64,000 bases of DNA, taken from contig DASPIU010000016.1 in assembly GCA_035629025.1 (NCBI GenBank), positions 3,231 through 67,230 on the forward strand, written 5' to 3'. The position numbers were made by a program, and so were the translations under genes. Positions within the stretch are counted from its first letter, which is position 1. Each line of letters begins with the position of its first letter. Source of the stretch: Stenotrophomonas_A sp035629025 (GTDB taxonomy: Bacteria; Pseudomonadota; Gammaproteobacteria; Xanthomonadales; Xanthomonadaceae). The notes below the pieces were generated by a model, which had not been told where the DNA came from, searched no databases, and saw only the letters and a list, made by a program, of their open reading frames with translations. Positions 46,282-54,599 of the stretch are shown here, one piece after another.

Positions 46282-49239
46282 TCAGAAACCCAGGCCGTAG
46301 CGCAGCGACCATGCATGCGCCGGATGACTGCCCACGCGCTGGTCATAACCGAGCGTCAGGCGCGCGCGCGGCGACAGCCAGGCCGCGGCCGACATGCCCA
46401 GCAGCGTGGCCGAACGCTCATCGAGCATCTGCAGCGGCGCCCAGGCATCGATGCCGGTGAAGCTGGCCTGCAGGACTTCGCCGCGCTGGCTCAGCGGCTG
46501 CTGCCACTCCGCGTACGCATTCCATTGCCAGCCGCCACGCTCCAAGCCCGCGCGCAAGCCGGTGATGGCCAGGGTGCGCGAGGTGGTGCCGCCATCACTG
46601 CGCAAGCCGAAACCAAGACCGCCGGTTTCGGCGAACGCCGGTGTTTCCACGCTGGCGTATTGCAGCCCGGCGTAGGGCGTGAGGTTTGCGTGCGCGCCCA
46701 GTCCGAAGCGATAACCGCTCTCCACGCCGGCGCTGCTGAACTGCCCGGCATAGCGGCTGGCGGTGCCAACCCAGGCTCCGCCGAGCAGCAGGCGGCGGTC
46801 GATATCGCGCTCGTAGCGGCCGGCGCCGAACTGGCCGAGTGCGTAGAAGCCACCGCGCGCCCAACCGGCGTAGAGCTGCGCCTGGCTCTGCTGGTCGCGG
46901 CCACGATCGCCGAAGTCGGCCACCTGGCTGTAGGCGCGGTTCTCGCCAAAGGCGTAGCCGATCAGTCCCTCACCCATGCGCACGTCGTGGCCGATCATCC
47001 AGCCGCGCAGGTCATAGGCACCTGCACTGCCAGCCTGACCGAGCCCGCCGGTCTCGCGCATCCAGCCGCCCGCCGCGATGTTGTGTGACAGCAACTCGTC
47101 CACGTGCGTACCCAGCGCGCGGCGGTTCTGGTCGATGCCATCGAAGGTCGCCGTTCCCGCCAGCGTGTGCAGGCCGCCGGACAGGCTTTGCAGCGTGGCC
47201 TTGAACGCCTGTGCACTGCCGACCTGCTGGATCTGCGCGGCACCTTGCAGCAGTTCGCTGGACACGCCGGGCAGCGCGTTGACCGGCGCGTCCGGGGCCT
47301 GCGCGTCGATCTGCTGAAACGCGGCCTCGACCCGCGACGCGGCGTCGAGCGCTGCCGGCGCGATGCTGCCCGCCAGGCCCTGCGCCGCCACCAGCGTGTT
47401 GACCCGGGTCACATCCGCCCAGACGCTGTTGCTGCCATAGCCCAGGGTCGCCTCCAGCAGGAACGTGGCCTGCATAGACGCGAACTGGCCGCTGACACCG
47501 CCGTCGGCCAGCAGCACCTCGGTGTGCGCGCGCGGCACGTAGCCGTCCTTGTAGCCGTAGAAGTACAGCTTGCCGTCGAGCCTGGCCGTGCCGGAGATGC
47601 GTAGCGGGTCGTTGCCCAGCTGCGTCCAGAACTCGCCGTCGCTGCCCTGCACGAAGGAGCCAGTGAGCGTTGTCCGCCGATATTCGCCGCTGTAGAAGAC
47701 GCCGTGGTTGAGCACCTCGCCTTGCAGTTGCGTGGGCGCGGACACGTTCTGGACGGTGTCGGTCAGCAAGCGGCCGTAATTGGTGATGCGCCCGGCGATC
47801 GTCGCTTCGCGCACATACAACTGCGAGCCCGCGTCAACCTGCACGTTGGAGGTGAACTGGTCCCTCAGCACCACCTGCGCATTGCCGGTGAGCTGCAGGC
47901 CACCGCTGAAGCTGTTGTTGCCGCTGATCGACAGGCTGGAATCGCCGCCGTTGTTCTGCAGGATCTGATTGCCGCCATCCACGACCAGCGCGCCGCTGCC
48001 GCTGATGCCGTTGCTCCACTCATCCTGCCGGCCAGCCGGCATGACCACGCGCACGTCGCCCCAGTCCAGCCGGCTCGGGCCTTGCAGCGCCTTGCCCACG
48101 TTGAGCAGGCCATAGCCGAACACGCGGTCCGGCCCGGGGTCGCCAAGATCGGTCGCGCCACCGAGCAAGGTCTGCCGCACGAGGTCATTGCTGAAGTAGG
48201 GGAAGCGCTGCCAGACCAGCGCGGCCGCGCCGGACACCAGCGGCGCGGCATAGGACGTGCCGCTGCCGTACCAGTAGGTCGGGTTGCCGGCTGTGTCATT
48301 GGTGCCAGTGAACATCGCCGTGCCCGGTGCCACCAGGCAGTAGTTCATCGCCACGCCGCAGGCATTGGAGTACGACTCCAGCCGCGTGGGTTGCGAAGTA
48401 TCCAGGGCCGCCACCACCAGCCAACCACGTGCCAGGTCCGCGGCCGGCAGCGTGCCGCCGGGGCCGGGCTGGCTCGGCAAAGAGGCCATGTCCGAAGGAT
48501 TGGGCTGCGCATCATTGCCTGCGGCAAATACGACCAGGCCACCGTTGCCGGCGATGAAGGGCCGGTACTCTGCGGCGATGGCCGCGGTCGCTTCGGGATT
48601 GGTCCAGTACAGGCCACCCCAGGAGTTGTTCATGATCTTCACGCCAGCGGCGATCAGATCATCGTGGATCGACGCCAGGCCGAGCGCGCCATCCACCTCG
48701 TTGCCCTGGCCCGAACCATCGTCCTCCGGTTCCTTGTCGGCGATGATGCGCGCCGACACGATCAGCGCGCCCGGCGCCACGCCGCCAGGCCAGCTGCCGA
48801 ACGCCGTGCCCGCCGCAAGTTGCGCCACAGTGGTGCCATGGCCGACGACATCATCGACGGCGGTGTTGTTCACCCGCGGATCGACATAGGTGTAGTTGGC
48901 GATCACCCGGTTCTGCAGCGCCGGATGGTTGCGGTTGACGCCGCTGTCGACGATGCCGATGCGCACGCCGCTGCCGTTGTAGCCGTTGGTGGCCGCGGCC
49001 TGCGCATTGATCAACGCAAGATGCGCATTGACCGCCGGCTGCGGCGGCGGCGGAGACGTCGGCGGCGAGGTCGGTGGCGACGTCGGCGGTGGCGGCGGGG
49101 GTGGAGGCGTCAGCGGCGGCGAGGTCGGCGGCGCGTCCGATCGCGTATTGCCACCGCCACCACCGCCGCCACAGGCACTGAGCGCCAACGCCAGCGCCGA
49201 AGCCAGCAGGCTCGTTCTCGCCAAAACCGCCGTGTTCAT
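46282..49239 (-). CDS. Subtilisin-type autotransporter, probable lipoprotein
   Basis: The 985-residue protein has a signal with lipobox LSAC (C23), a poly-Gly and Pro/Thr/Ser-rich linker (about residues 24-68), a subtilisin S8 passenger with triad D98 (GIVDSGV), H134 (VGHGTTV) and S329 (GSGTSYAAP), a beta-helix-like stalk, and a C-terminal autotransporter barrel (from about residue 700) ending HAWSLRYGLGF. Lipid-anchored proteases of this design (NalP/SphB1 type) act on the cell surface. The ATG at 49239 precedes the signal; a longer frame is not used. It is divergent from the thiolase gene. Confidence 0.93.
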   Translation of the reverse strand: MNTAVLARTSLLASALALALSACGGGGGGGNTRSDAPPTSPPLTPPPPPPPPTSPPTSPPTSPPPPQPAVNAHLALINAQAAATNGYNGSGVRIGIVDSGVNRNHPALQNRVIANYTYVDPRVNNTAVDDVVGHGTTVAQLAAGTAFGSWPGGVAPGALIVSARIIADKEPEDDGSGQGNEVDGALGLASIHDDLIAAGVKIMNNSWGGLYWTNPEATAAIAAEYRPFIAGNGGLVVFAAGNDAQPNPSDMASLPSQPGPGGTLPAADLARGWLVVAALDTSQPTRLESYSNACGVAMNYCLVAPGTAMFTGTNDTAGNPTYWYGSGTSYAAPLVSGAAALVWQRFPYFSNDLVRQTLLGGATDLGDPGPDRVFGYGLLNVGKALQGPSRLDWGDVRVVMPAGRQDEWSNGISGSGALVVDGGNQILQNNGGDSSLSISGNNSFSGGLQLTGNAQVVLRDQFTSNVQVDAGSQLYVREATIAGRITNYGRLLTDTVQNVSAPTQLQGEVLNHGVFYSGEYRRTTLTGSFVQGSDGEFWTQLGNDPLRISGTARLDGKLYFYGYKDGYVPRAHTEVLLADGGVSGQFASMQATFLLEATLGYGSNSVWADVTRVNTLVAAQGLAGSIAPAALDAASRVEAAFQQIDAQAPDAPVNALPGVSSELLQGAAQIQQVGSAQAFKATLQSLSGGLHTLAGTATFDGIDQNRRALGTHVDELLSHNIAAGGWMRETGGLGQAGSAGAYDLRGWMIGHDVRMGEGLIGYAFGENRAYSQVADFGDRGRDQQSQAQLYAGWARGGFYALGQFGAGRYERDIDRRLLLGGAWVGTASRYAGQFSSAGVESGYRFGLGAHANLTPYAGLQYASVETPAFAETGGLGFGLRSDGGTTSRTLAITGLRAGLERGGWQWNAYAEWQQPLSQRGEVLQASFTGIDAWAPLQMLDERSATLLGMSAAAWLSPRARLTLGYDQRVGSHPAHAWSLRYGLGF

Positions 49240-49400
49240 GCATCCGCCCCCTTTGGCCAATGGAATGCCCCCGGCCCCTCTATACGTCATCGCCGCGCAA
49301 ATGTCTCCAACATGCACACCACGTGACGGAACAAGTCACGCAACTGGCGGGAAGGTCGCTGCGCGCCGATAATTGCGGGACATTCCAAGGTACCCGCCCC

Positions 49401-50576
49401 ATGACCGACATCGTCATCGCCGCCGCCAAACGCACCGCCATCGGCTCGTTCCTGGGCCAGTTCAATGGCGTGCCCACGCCCACGCTGGGCGCGGCCGCCA
49501 TCTCCGCCGCGCTGGAACAGGCCGGCGTGCCCGCCGCGGACGTCTCCGAAGTCATCATGGGCTGCGTGCTGCCGGCCAACCTCGGCCAGGCCCCGGCGCG
49601 CCAGGCCGCGCTGGCCGCCGGCATCCCCACCGCCACCGGCGCGACCACCATCAACAAGGTCTGCGGTTCGGGCATGAAGGCGATCATGCTTGGCCACGAC
49701 CTGATCAAGGCCGGCTCGGCCAGCATCGTCGTCGCCGGCGGCATGGAGTCGATGAGCAACGCGCCGCACATGATTCCCAACTCGCGCAGCGGCAACCGCT
49801 ACGGCAACTTCCAGGCGGTGGACCACATGGCCTGGGACGGCCTGACCAATCCCTACGATGGCCAGGCGATGGGCGTGTTCGGCGAGAAGGCGGCCGAGAA
49901 GTTCGGCTTCACCCGCGAACAGCAGGACGCCTACGCCATCGAGTCGGTGAAGCGGGCCCAGGCCGCGCAGGCCAACGGCGCCTTCGCCGACGAGATCGTT
50001 GCGGTGAAGGTCGCCGGTCGCAAGGGCGAAGTCGAATACGCGCAGGATGAGCAGCCGGGCAAGTCCGACATCGAGCGCATTCCTTCGCTGAAGCCGGCCT
50101 TCAAGAAGGACGGCACCGTCACCGCGGCCAGTTCCTCCAGCATTTCCGACGGCGCCGCCGCCACCGTGCTGCTCAGCGCCGAGGAAGCCGCGCGCCGCGG
50201 GATTACCCCGCTGGCCCGCATCGTCGGCCACGCGACCTTCTCGCAGGAGCCGGAATGGTTCACCACCGCGCCCATCGCGGCGATCGAGAAACTCGTCACG
50301 CAAGTAGGCTGGTCCGTGCAGGACGTGGACCTGTTCGAGATCAACGAAGCCTTTGCCGTGGTGGCGATGGCGCCGATCAAGCAGCTCGGCCTGGCGCATG
50401 ACAAAGTCAACGTAAACGGTGGCGCCTGCGCGCTCGGTCACCCGATTGGCGCCTCCGGCGCGCGGCTGGTGGTGACGTTGGTGAATGCGTTGCGCAAGCG
50501 TGGCGGCAAGCGTGGCATCGCCACTCTGTGCATCGGCGGCGGCGAAGCAACGGCCATTGCCATCGAATTGATTTGA
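49401..50576 (+). CDS. Acetyl-CoA C-acetyltransferase (thiolase)
   Basis: The 391-residue thiolase joins or splits acetoacetyl-CoA. Active-site elements: nucleophile Cys in NKVCGSGMKAIM, GGMESMSNAPHMI, the His of NEAFAVVAMAPIKQL, and the second Cys in CIGGGEATAIAIEL; GGACALGHPIGASGARLV is the usual C-terminal block. It could feed PHB synthesis, ketone metabolism or mevalonate-like steps; no partner genes sit next to it. A -10-like GATAAT lies at 49368-49373. The ATG at 49401 starts the domain directly. Confidence 0.95.
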   Translation: MTDIVIAAAKRTAIGSFLGQFNGVPTPTLGAAAISAALEQAGVPAADVSEVIMGCVLPANLGQAPARQAALAAGIPTATGATTINKVCGSGMKAIMLGHDLIKAGSASIVVAGGMESMSNAPHMIPNSRSGNRYGNFQAVDHMAWDGLTNPYDGQAMGVFGEKAAEKFGFTREQQDAYAIESVKRAQAAQANGAFADEIVAVKVAGRKGEVEYAQDEQPGKSDIERIPSLKPAFKKDGTVTAASSSSISDGAAATVLLSAEEAARRGITPLARIVGHATFSQEPEWFTTAPIAAIEKLVTQVGWSVQDVDLFEINEAFAVVAMAPIKQLGLAHDKVNVNGGACALGHPIGASGARLVVTLVNALRKRGGKRGIATLCIGGGEATAIAIELI

Positions 50577-50618
50577 TTGGAATTCACACCCTCCAGCAAA
50601 AGCTGAATGCGGGTGCGC

Positions 50619-50646
50619 TTGACACCCGTCCCCGGCTTGTCATCAT
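50619..50646 (+). promoter_or_regulatory. Promoter of the first Ala-rich lipoprotein gene
   Basis: A perfect -35 TTGACA (50619-50624) is followed after 16 bp by CATCAT (50641-50646). The leader contains a 14-bp palindrome CGCGCAATTGCGCG. The ATG is at 50699. Confidence 0.6.
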
Positions 50647-50698
50647 GTTGAGGGCGCGCAATTGCGCGTTGCCTAACTAACGACGAGGATAGACACAA

Positions 50699-51040
50699 AT
50701 GAGCATCAACAAGCTGCTGATCGCGATGGCCCTGGGCCTGGCCCTGGCCGCCTGCTCGAAGCCGGAACAGGCGCAGGACGCCGCTGCTTCGGCCAACGAA
50801 GCCGCCACCGACGCCCAGGCTGCTGCCGACCAGGCCGCCGCTGCTGGCGCCCAGACCGCCGACGCTGCCCAGGCTGCCGCTGACACCGCCGCCACCGCCG
50901 CCGACACCGCTGCCGACGCTGCTCAGGCCGCCACCGCTGCCTCGACCGACGCTGCTGCCGACCAGGCTGCCGACACCGCCAAGGCTGCGGAAGACACCGC
51001 CGCTCAGGCCAAGGACGCTGCCGAAGAAGCCAAGAAGTAA
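50699..51040 (+). CDS. Alanine-rich lipoprotein 1 (coiled-coil type)
   Basis: The 113-residue protein has a lipobox LAAC (C19), so it should be lipid-anchored. The mature part is about half Ala with regularly spaced Asp, Gln, Thr and Glu in an Ala-coil pattern (AADTAATAADTAADAAQAAT), similar to small Lpp-like envelope proteins, and ends KDAAEEAKK. The low-complexity sequence means function cannot be inferred. It has its own strong promoter and terminator, and a second gene of the same design follows at 51198. Confidence 0.88.
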   Translation: MSINKLLIAMALGLALAACSKPEQAQDAAASANEAATDAQAAADQAAAAGAQTADAAQAAADTAATAADTAADAAQAATAASTDAAADQAADTAKAAEDTAAQAKDAAEEAKK

Positions 51041-51066
51041 TCACTTCTTCGCAACTGGCAAGTCCA

Positions 51067-51094
51067 AAAGCCGCCGGGAAACCGGCGGCTTTTT
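51067..51094 (+). terminator. Rho-independent terminator after lipoprotein 1
   Basis: GCCGCCGG (51070-51077), loop GAAA, CCGGCGGC (51082-51089) and then TTTTT. The stem is flanked by an A run on the left, so it could also work on the opposite strand. It lies 27 bp after the stop codon. Confidence 0.9.
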
Positions 51095-51138
51095 CGTTGC
51101 GCGTCGTGCTGCGGGCGCAGGCCGATGCCGGATTCACA

Positions 51139-51166
51139 TTGACCCCTACGGGGGCGGCACTAAGCT
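51139..51166 (+). promoter_or_regulatory. Promoter of the second Ala-rich lipoprotein gene
   Basis: TTGACC (51139-51144) and TAAGCT (51161-51166) are separated by 16 bp, the same spacing as the promoter of the first lipoprotein gene. The ATG follows at 51198. Confidence 0.55.
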
Positions 51167-51197
51167 CGGCATCCCACCACCACTACCGGGAGCACCG

Positions 51198-51569
51198 ATG
51201 CGTATCCACCGCCACCTCGTCGCCAGCGCCGTGCTGGCCTTGTCGCTGACCGCCTGCGAAGGCCCGCAGGCCGAGCAGGCCAAGCGCGACGCCGCCTCCG
51301 CGGCCGACAATGCCGCCGCCGCCACCGATCAGGCGCTGGACAAGGCCGCCGTGAAGGCGGATGCGGCCACCGACCGCGCCGGCGCCTATGCCCGCGATGC
51401 CGCTCAGGACGCCACCGTCGCCGCGCATCGCGCCGGCGATGCGACTCGCGATGCAGCGGCCGACGCGGCCAACGCCACCGCCAATGCCGCCGAGGTCACC
51501 GCGCAGAAGGCGCGCGAAATGGCCGACAAGGCCAACCAAGCGGCCAAGGACGATCAGGCACAGCACTGA
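51198..51569 (+). CDS. Alanine-rich lipoprotein 2
   Basis: The 123-residue protein has a lipobox LTAC (C20) and a mature part rich in Ala, Asp, Lys and Arg, for example AKRDAASAADNAAAATDQAL, with a helical Ala-coil repeat. It is more charged than lipoprotein 1, but the same length class and layout suggest an old duplication. It is preceded by a -35/-10 pair with 16-bp spacing. No enzymatic motif is expected. Confidence 0.86.
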   Translation: MRIHRHLVASAVLALSLTACEGPQAEQAKRDAASAADNAAAATDQALDKAAVKADAATDRAGAYARDAAQDATVAAHRAGDATRDAAADAANATANAAEVTAQKAREMADKANQAAKDDQAQH

Positions 51570-51626
51570 CGCGCGCTTTCGAGTTGTTCCTCCGCGGCCC
51601 TGCCCTCACCGGCAGGGCCGTGGCGT

Positions 51627-53264
51627 TCAGGGCAACGCGCGCGCCAGCAATGCGTCTACCGGCGCGGCATCGGGCAAGGTGCCGAATGCCAGGCCATGCC
51701 GGCCCTCAAGGCGCGTGGCGATGAAGGGCGCCGCGGCCGGACTGCCAGCCCGCAGCAGCAACGCAGCCTGCAATGCCAGCACGCAATGTTCGGCCACGCT
51801 GCGCGCGCTGAACTCGTTGCCACCTTGCGCCAGCTCGGCGCGCACACGCTCCACCGCGGCCGTGTAGCCATCGGGCGCATCACCCACCTGTTCCAGTTCC
51901 GCGAGCACGGCCTGCACCGCGCGCGGCTCGCGCGCCAGCGCGCGCAGCACGTCCAGGCACTGGATGTTGCCGCTGCCTTCCCAGATCGAATTGAGCGGCG
52001 CCTGCCGGTACAGGCGCGGCAGCATCGACTCTTCGACGTAACCGGCGCCACCCAGGCACTCCTGCGCCTCGTTGACGAAGGCGGGCGCGCGCCGGCACAG
52101 CCAGTACTTGCCCAGCGCGGTGGCGATGCGGGCGAACGCGGCCTGCGCGGGATCGGTTTCGGCCTGGTCCACCGCCCGCGCCACGCGCAGGCACAACACG
52201 GTGGCGGCCTCGGATTCGATCGCCAGGTCGGCCAGCACGTTGCCCATCAGTGGATGTTCGACCAGGCGCCGGCCGAAGCTGCGGCGGTGCCGTGCATGGT
52301 GCAGCGCCTGCGCCAGCGCCATGCGCATCTCGGCGGCGGCACCGAGCATGCAGTCCAGGCGGGTCATCATCACCATCGGGATGATCGTGGTCACGCCGCG
52401 GCCTTCTTCGCCGATGCGCCGCGCCCAGGCGCCGCAGAATTCCACCTCGCTGGACGCGTTGGACCAGTCGCCCAGTTTGTCCTTCAGGCGCATCAGGCGG
52501 AACGCATTGCGGCGGCCGTCGCCAAGGCGTCGCGGGAGCAGCAGGCAGGTCAGCCCGCCGGGCGCCTGCGCCAGCACCAGGAAGCCGTCGGACATCGGTG
52601 CCGAAAAGAACCATTTGTGCCCGACCAGCGCGTACTCGCCGTCTTCGGCCAGCGGGGTGGCGACCGTGGCATTGGCGCGTACATCCGAGCCGCCCTGTTT
52701 CTCGGTCATGCCCATGCCCAGGGTGATGCCGGTCTTGGCCGCGATCGGCACGTCCGCTGCGTCATAGGCGGGTGCGGCGGCCTTGCGCGTCCATTCGGCC
52801 ATGGCTGCTTCCTGGCGCAGCACCGCCACCCCTGCGTGGGTCATCGTCAACGGGCAGCTGGTGCCGGCCTCGGCCTGGTGATGCAGATAACTCAAGGCCG
52901 CCCGCGCGACGTGCGCGCCGGGCACCGCGGCATGCCAGGACAGCCCGGCAACGCCGTGCTGCTTGGCGAGGTCCATCAGCTGGTGATAGGCCGGGTGGAA
53001 CTCCACCACGTCGATGCGGTGGCCTTGCGCGTCATGGGTGCGCAGGCGCGGGCGGTCGCGGTTGGCGTCAAAGCCCAGGGGGTAGAGGGTGTCGCCAGCC
53101 AAGGCGCCGTAAGCCGCGAGCACCGGCAGGAAACCCTCGCCACCCTCGCGGGCGATGCCCTCACGCAACACCACGTCGTCGCCCCACAGGTCGCGCGGCG
53201 CGAACGGGGGCGGCTGGTTCTCCACCGCGTGGGTCTCGAACGGAGGTACGGTCGGTGATTGCAT
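51627..53264 (-). CDS. aidB: AidB-like acyl-CoA dehydrogenase
   Basis: The 545-residue flavoprotein matches E. coli AidB in length (541) and pattern: N-terminal domain (HAVENQPPPFAPRDLWGDDV), GMGMTEKQGGSDVRANAT, the KWFFSAPMSDGFLVLAQAPG core, DRLDCMLGAAAEMRMALAQA-type helices and the C-terminal DNA-binding-like helical part. AidB is induced by alkylation stress in E. coli and binds DNA, though its substrate is uncertain. Here no ada or alkB gene is adjacent, and the ligase cassette starts 160 bp upstream on the other strand. Confidence 0.9.
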   Translation of the reverse strand: MQSPTVPPFETHAVENQPPPFAPRDLWGDDVVLREGIAREGGEGFLPVLAAYGALAGDTLYPLGFDANRDRPRLRTHDAQGHRIDVVEFHPAYHQLMDLAKQHGVAGLSWHAAVPGAHVARAALSYLHHQAEAGTSCPLTMTHAGVAVLRQEAAMAEWTRKAAAPAYDAADVPIAAKTGITLGMGMTEKQGGSDVRANATVATPLAEDGEYALVGHKWFFSAPMSDGFLVLAQAPGGLTCLLLPRRLGDGRRNAFRLMRLKDKLGDWSNASSEVEFCGAWARRIGEEGRGVTTIIPMVMMTRLDCMLGAAAEMRMALAQALHHARHRRSFGRRLVEHPLMGNVLADLAIESEAATVLCLRVARAVDQAETDPAQAAFARIATALGKYWLCRRAPAFVNEAQECLGGAGYVEESMLPRLYRQAPLNSIWEGSGNIQCLDVLRALAREPRAVQAVLAELEQVGDAPDGYTAAVERVRAELAQGGNEFSARSVAEHCVLALQAALLLRAGSPAAAPFIATRLEGRHGLAFGTLPDAAPVDALLARALP

Positions 53265-53421
53265 GAGCGACTCCCGCGGCGAACTGGGCTCATTGTGGCC
53301 GAATCACCGCGACGCGGGGATCGGCCCTGCATCCGGCCATGGCGCCGGGCGTGCGGCGAGCTCACGCGGCGCTGGCTCCGGATTCTCATCGCCTCCACGG
53401 CCGGCCGGCGACAGTAGCGCC

Positions 53422-54420
53422 ATGTCCAGTACGCGCGACCTGGTGGTGATGCGTCCCGAGGGGCTCTACTGCCCCGCGGGCGATTTCCATATCGATCCCT
53501 GGCAGCCAGTGCCGCGCGCGGTGATCACCCATGGCCATGGCGACCACGCGCGCAGTGGCATGGGCCGCTACGACTGCCTGGCCGACAGCCTGCCGATTCT
53601 GCGCTGGCGGCTGGGCGAGCAGGACTACCACGCGCATGCCCCGGGCGAGGCATTTGAACTGGGCCGCGCGCGGCTCTCGCTGCACCCGGCGGGCCACGTG
53701 CTCGGCTCGGCGCAGGTTCGCATCGAAGCCGACGGGCAGGTGTGGGTGGCCTCGGGTGACTACAAGCGCCAGCCCGACCCCACCTGCGCGCCGTTCGAGC
53801 CGGTGCCCTGCGATGTGTTCATCACCGAAGCGACCTTCGCCCTGCCCGTGTACCGCTGGCCAGACACGGCCGCGGTGGTAGACGAGATCGTGCAGTGGCG
53901 CCGCGACTGCGCCGAGCGCGGCGAAACCGCGATCCTGTACTGCTACGCGTTGGGCAAGGCGCAGCGGGTGCTCGCCGAGCTGTGCCACCGCGACGAACCG
54001 CCGGTGCTGCTGCACGGTGCGATTGCGGCGGGCGTGGCTGTGTATCGCCAGGCCGGCATCGCGATGGTCGATACCGAAGCGGTGTCCGAACAGCCGCGCG
54101 GCCAGGACAGCGCCGGCCGCCTGGTGCTGGCGCCGCCCTCGGCGGCGGGCAGTCCGTGGCTGCGACGCTTTCGCCGCGCGCAGCAGGGGTTCGCCTCGGG
54201 CTGGATGCGCATTCGCGGCAATCGCCGGCGCCGCAACTACGACCGCGGCTTCGTGATTTCCGATCATGCCGACTGGCCCGCGCTGCTGCACACCATCGCC
54301 CAGACCGGCGCGCGCCGCATCATCGCCACGCACGGCAACACCGATGCATTGGTACGGCATCTGTGCGAACACGGCCGCGCCGCTGAATCCTTCCGCACCG
54401 CCTACGGGGAAGAGGCATGA
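53422..54420 (+). CDS. Ligase-associated exonuclease (metallo-beta-lactamase fold)
   Basis: The 332-residue protein has the MBL metal site HGHGDH (H37-H42) in VITHGHGDHARSG, HPAGHVLGSAQ, SGDYKRQPDP and a late FVISDHADW. It belongs to the family encoded with ATP-dependent DNA ligases and annotated as a ligase-associated DNA exonuclease. It starts the DNA repair cassette at 53.4-59.3 kb. The ATG at 53422 begins the fold; the stop overlaps the next small ORF as ATGA. Confidence 0.92.
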   Translation: MSSTRDLVVMRPEGLYCPAGDFHIDPWQPVPRAVITHGHGDHARSGMGRYDCLADSLPILRWRLGEQDYHAHAPGEAFELGRARLSLHPAGHVLGSAQVRIEADGQVWVASGDYKRQPDPTCAPFEPVPCDVFITEATFALPVYRWPDTAAVVDEIVQWRRDCAERGETAILYCYALGKAQRVLAELCHRDEPPVLLHGAIAAGVAVYRQAGIAMVDTEAVSEQPRGQDSAGRLVLAPPSAAGSPWLRRFRRAQQGFASGWMRIRGNRRRRNYDRGFVISDHADWPALLHTIAQTGARRIIATHGNTDALVRHLCEHGRAAESFRTAYGEEA

Positions 54421-54599
54421 ATCCGCGCGCGCGCCTTCGTCTACGGGTTCCGTGCAGCCGGCCGCTGGAAGGCGGCAAGGTATTCCGGCGCCAGGCCCTG
54501 GGCTTTCGCCTGCGCTGCACGCCCGCCGCCGCGCCACACCTGGCCGCTTTCACCGTACGCGCCCTGGCCCTGCGCGGGCGCGGGGACGTGCACGCTTGA
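54417..54599 (+). CDS. Candidate small basic protein within the ligase cassette
   Basis: A 60-codon frame starts at 54417 by overlapping the exonuclease stop (ATGA) and ends at 54599 by overlapping the ligase TTG start (TTGA). So it exactly bridges the two genes, in the pattern of translational coupling. The product is very basic (LRLRVPCSRP, GGKVFRRQAL). The protein is unknown to me. It could also be just a shadow of a leader sequence, since such frames are common at this GC content. Confidence 0.4.
   Translation: MNPRARLRLRVPCSRPLEGGKVFRRQALGFRLRCTPAAAPHLAAFTVRALALRGRGDVHA

Noticed and set aside
47704..49326. 540-codon plus-strand frame opposite the autotransporter
   Set aside because: Arg-rich shadow with a poly-Arg stretch opposite the Pro/Gly linker; no ribosome binding site.
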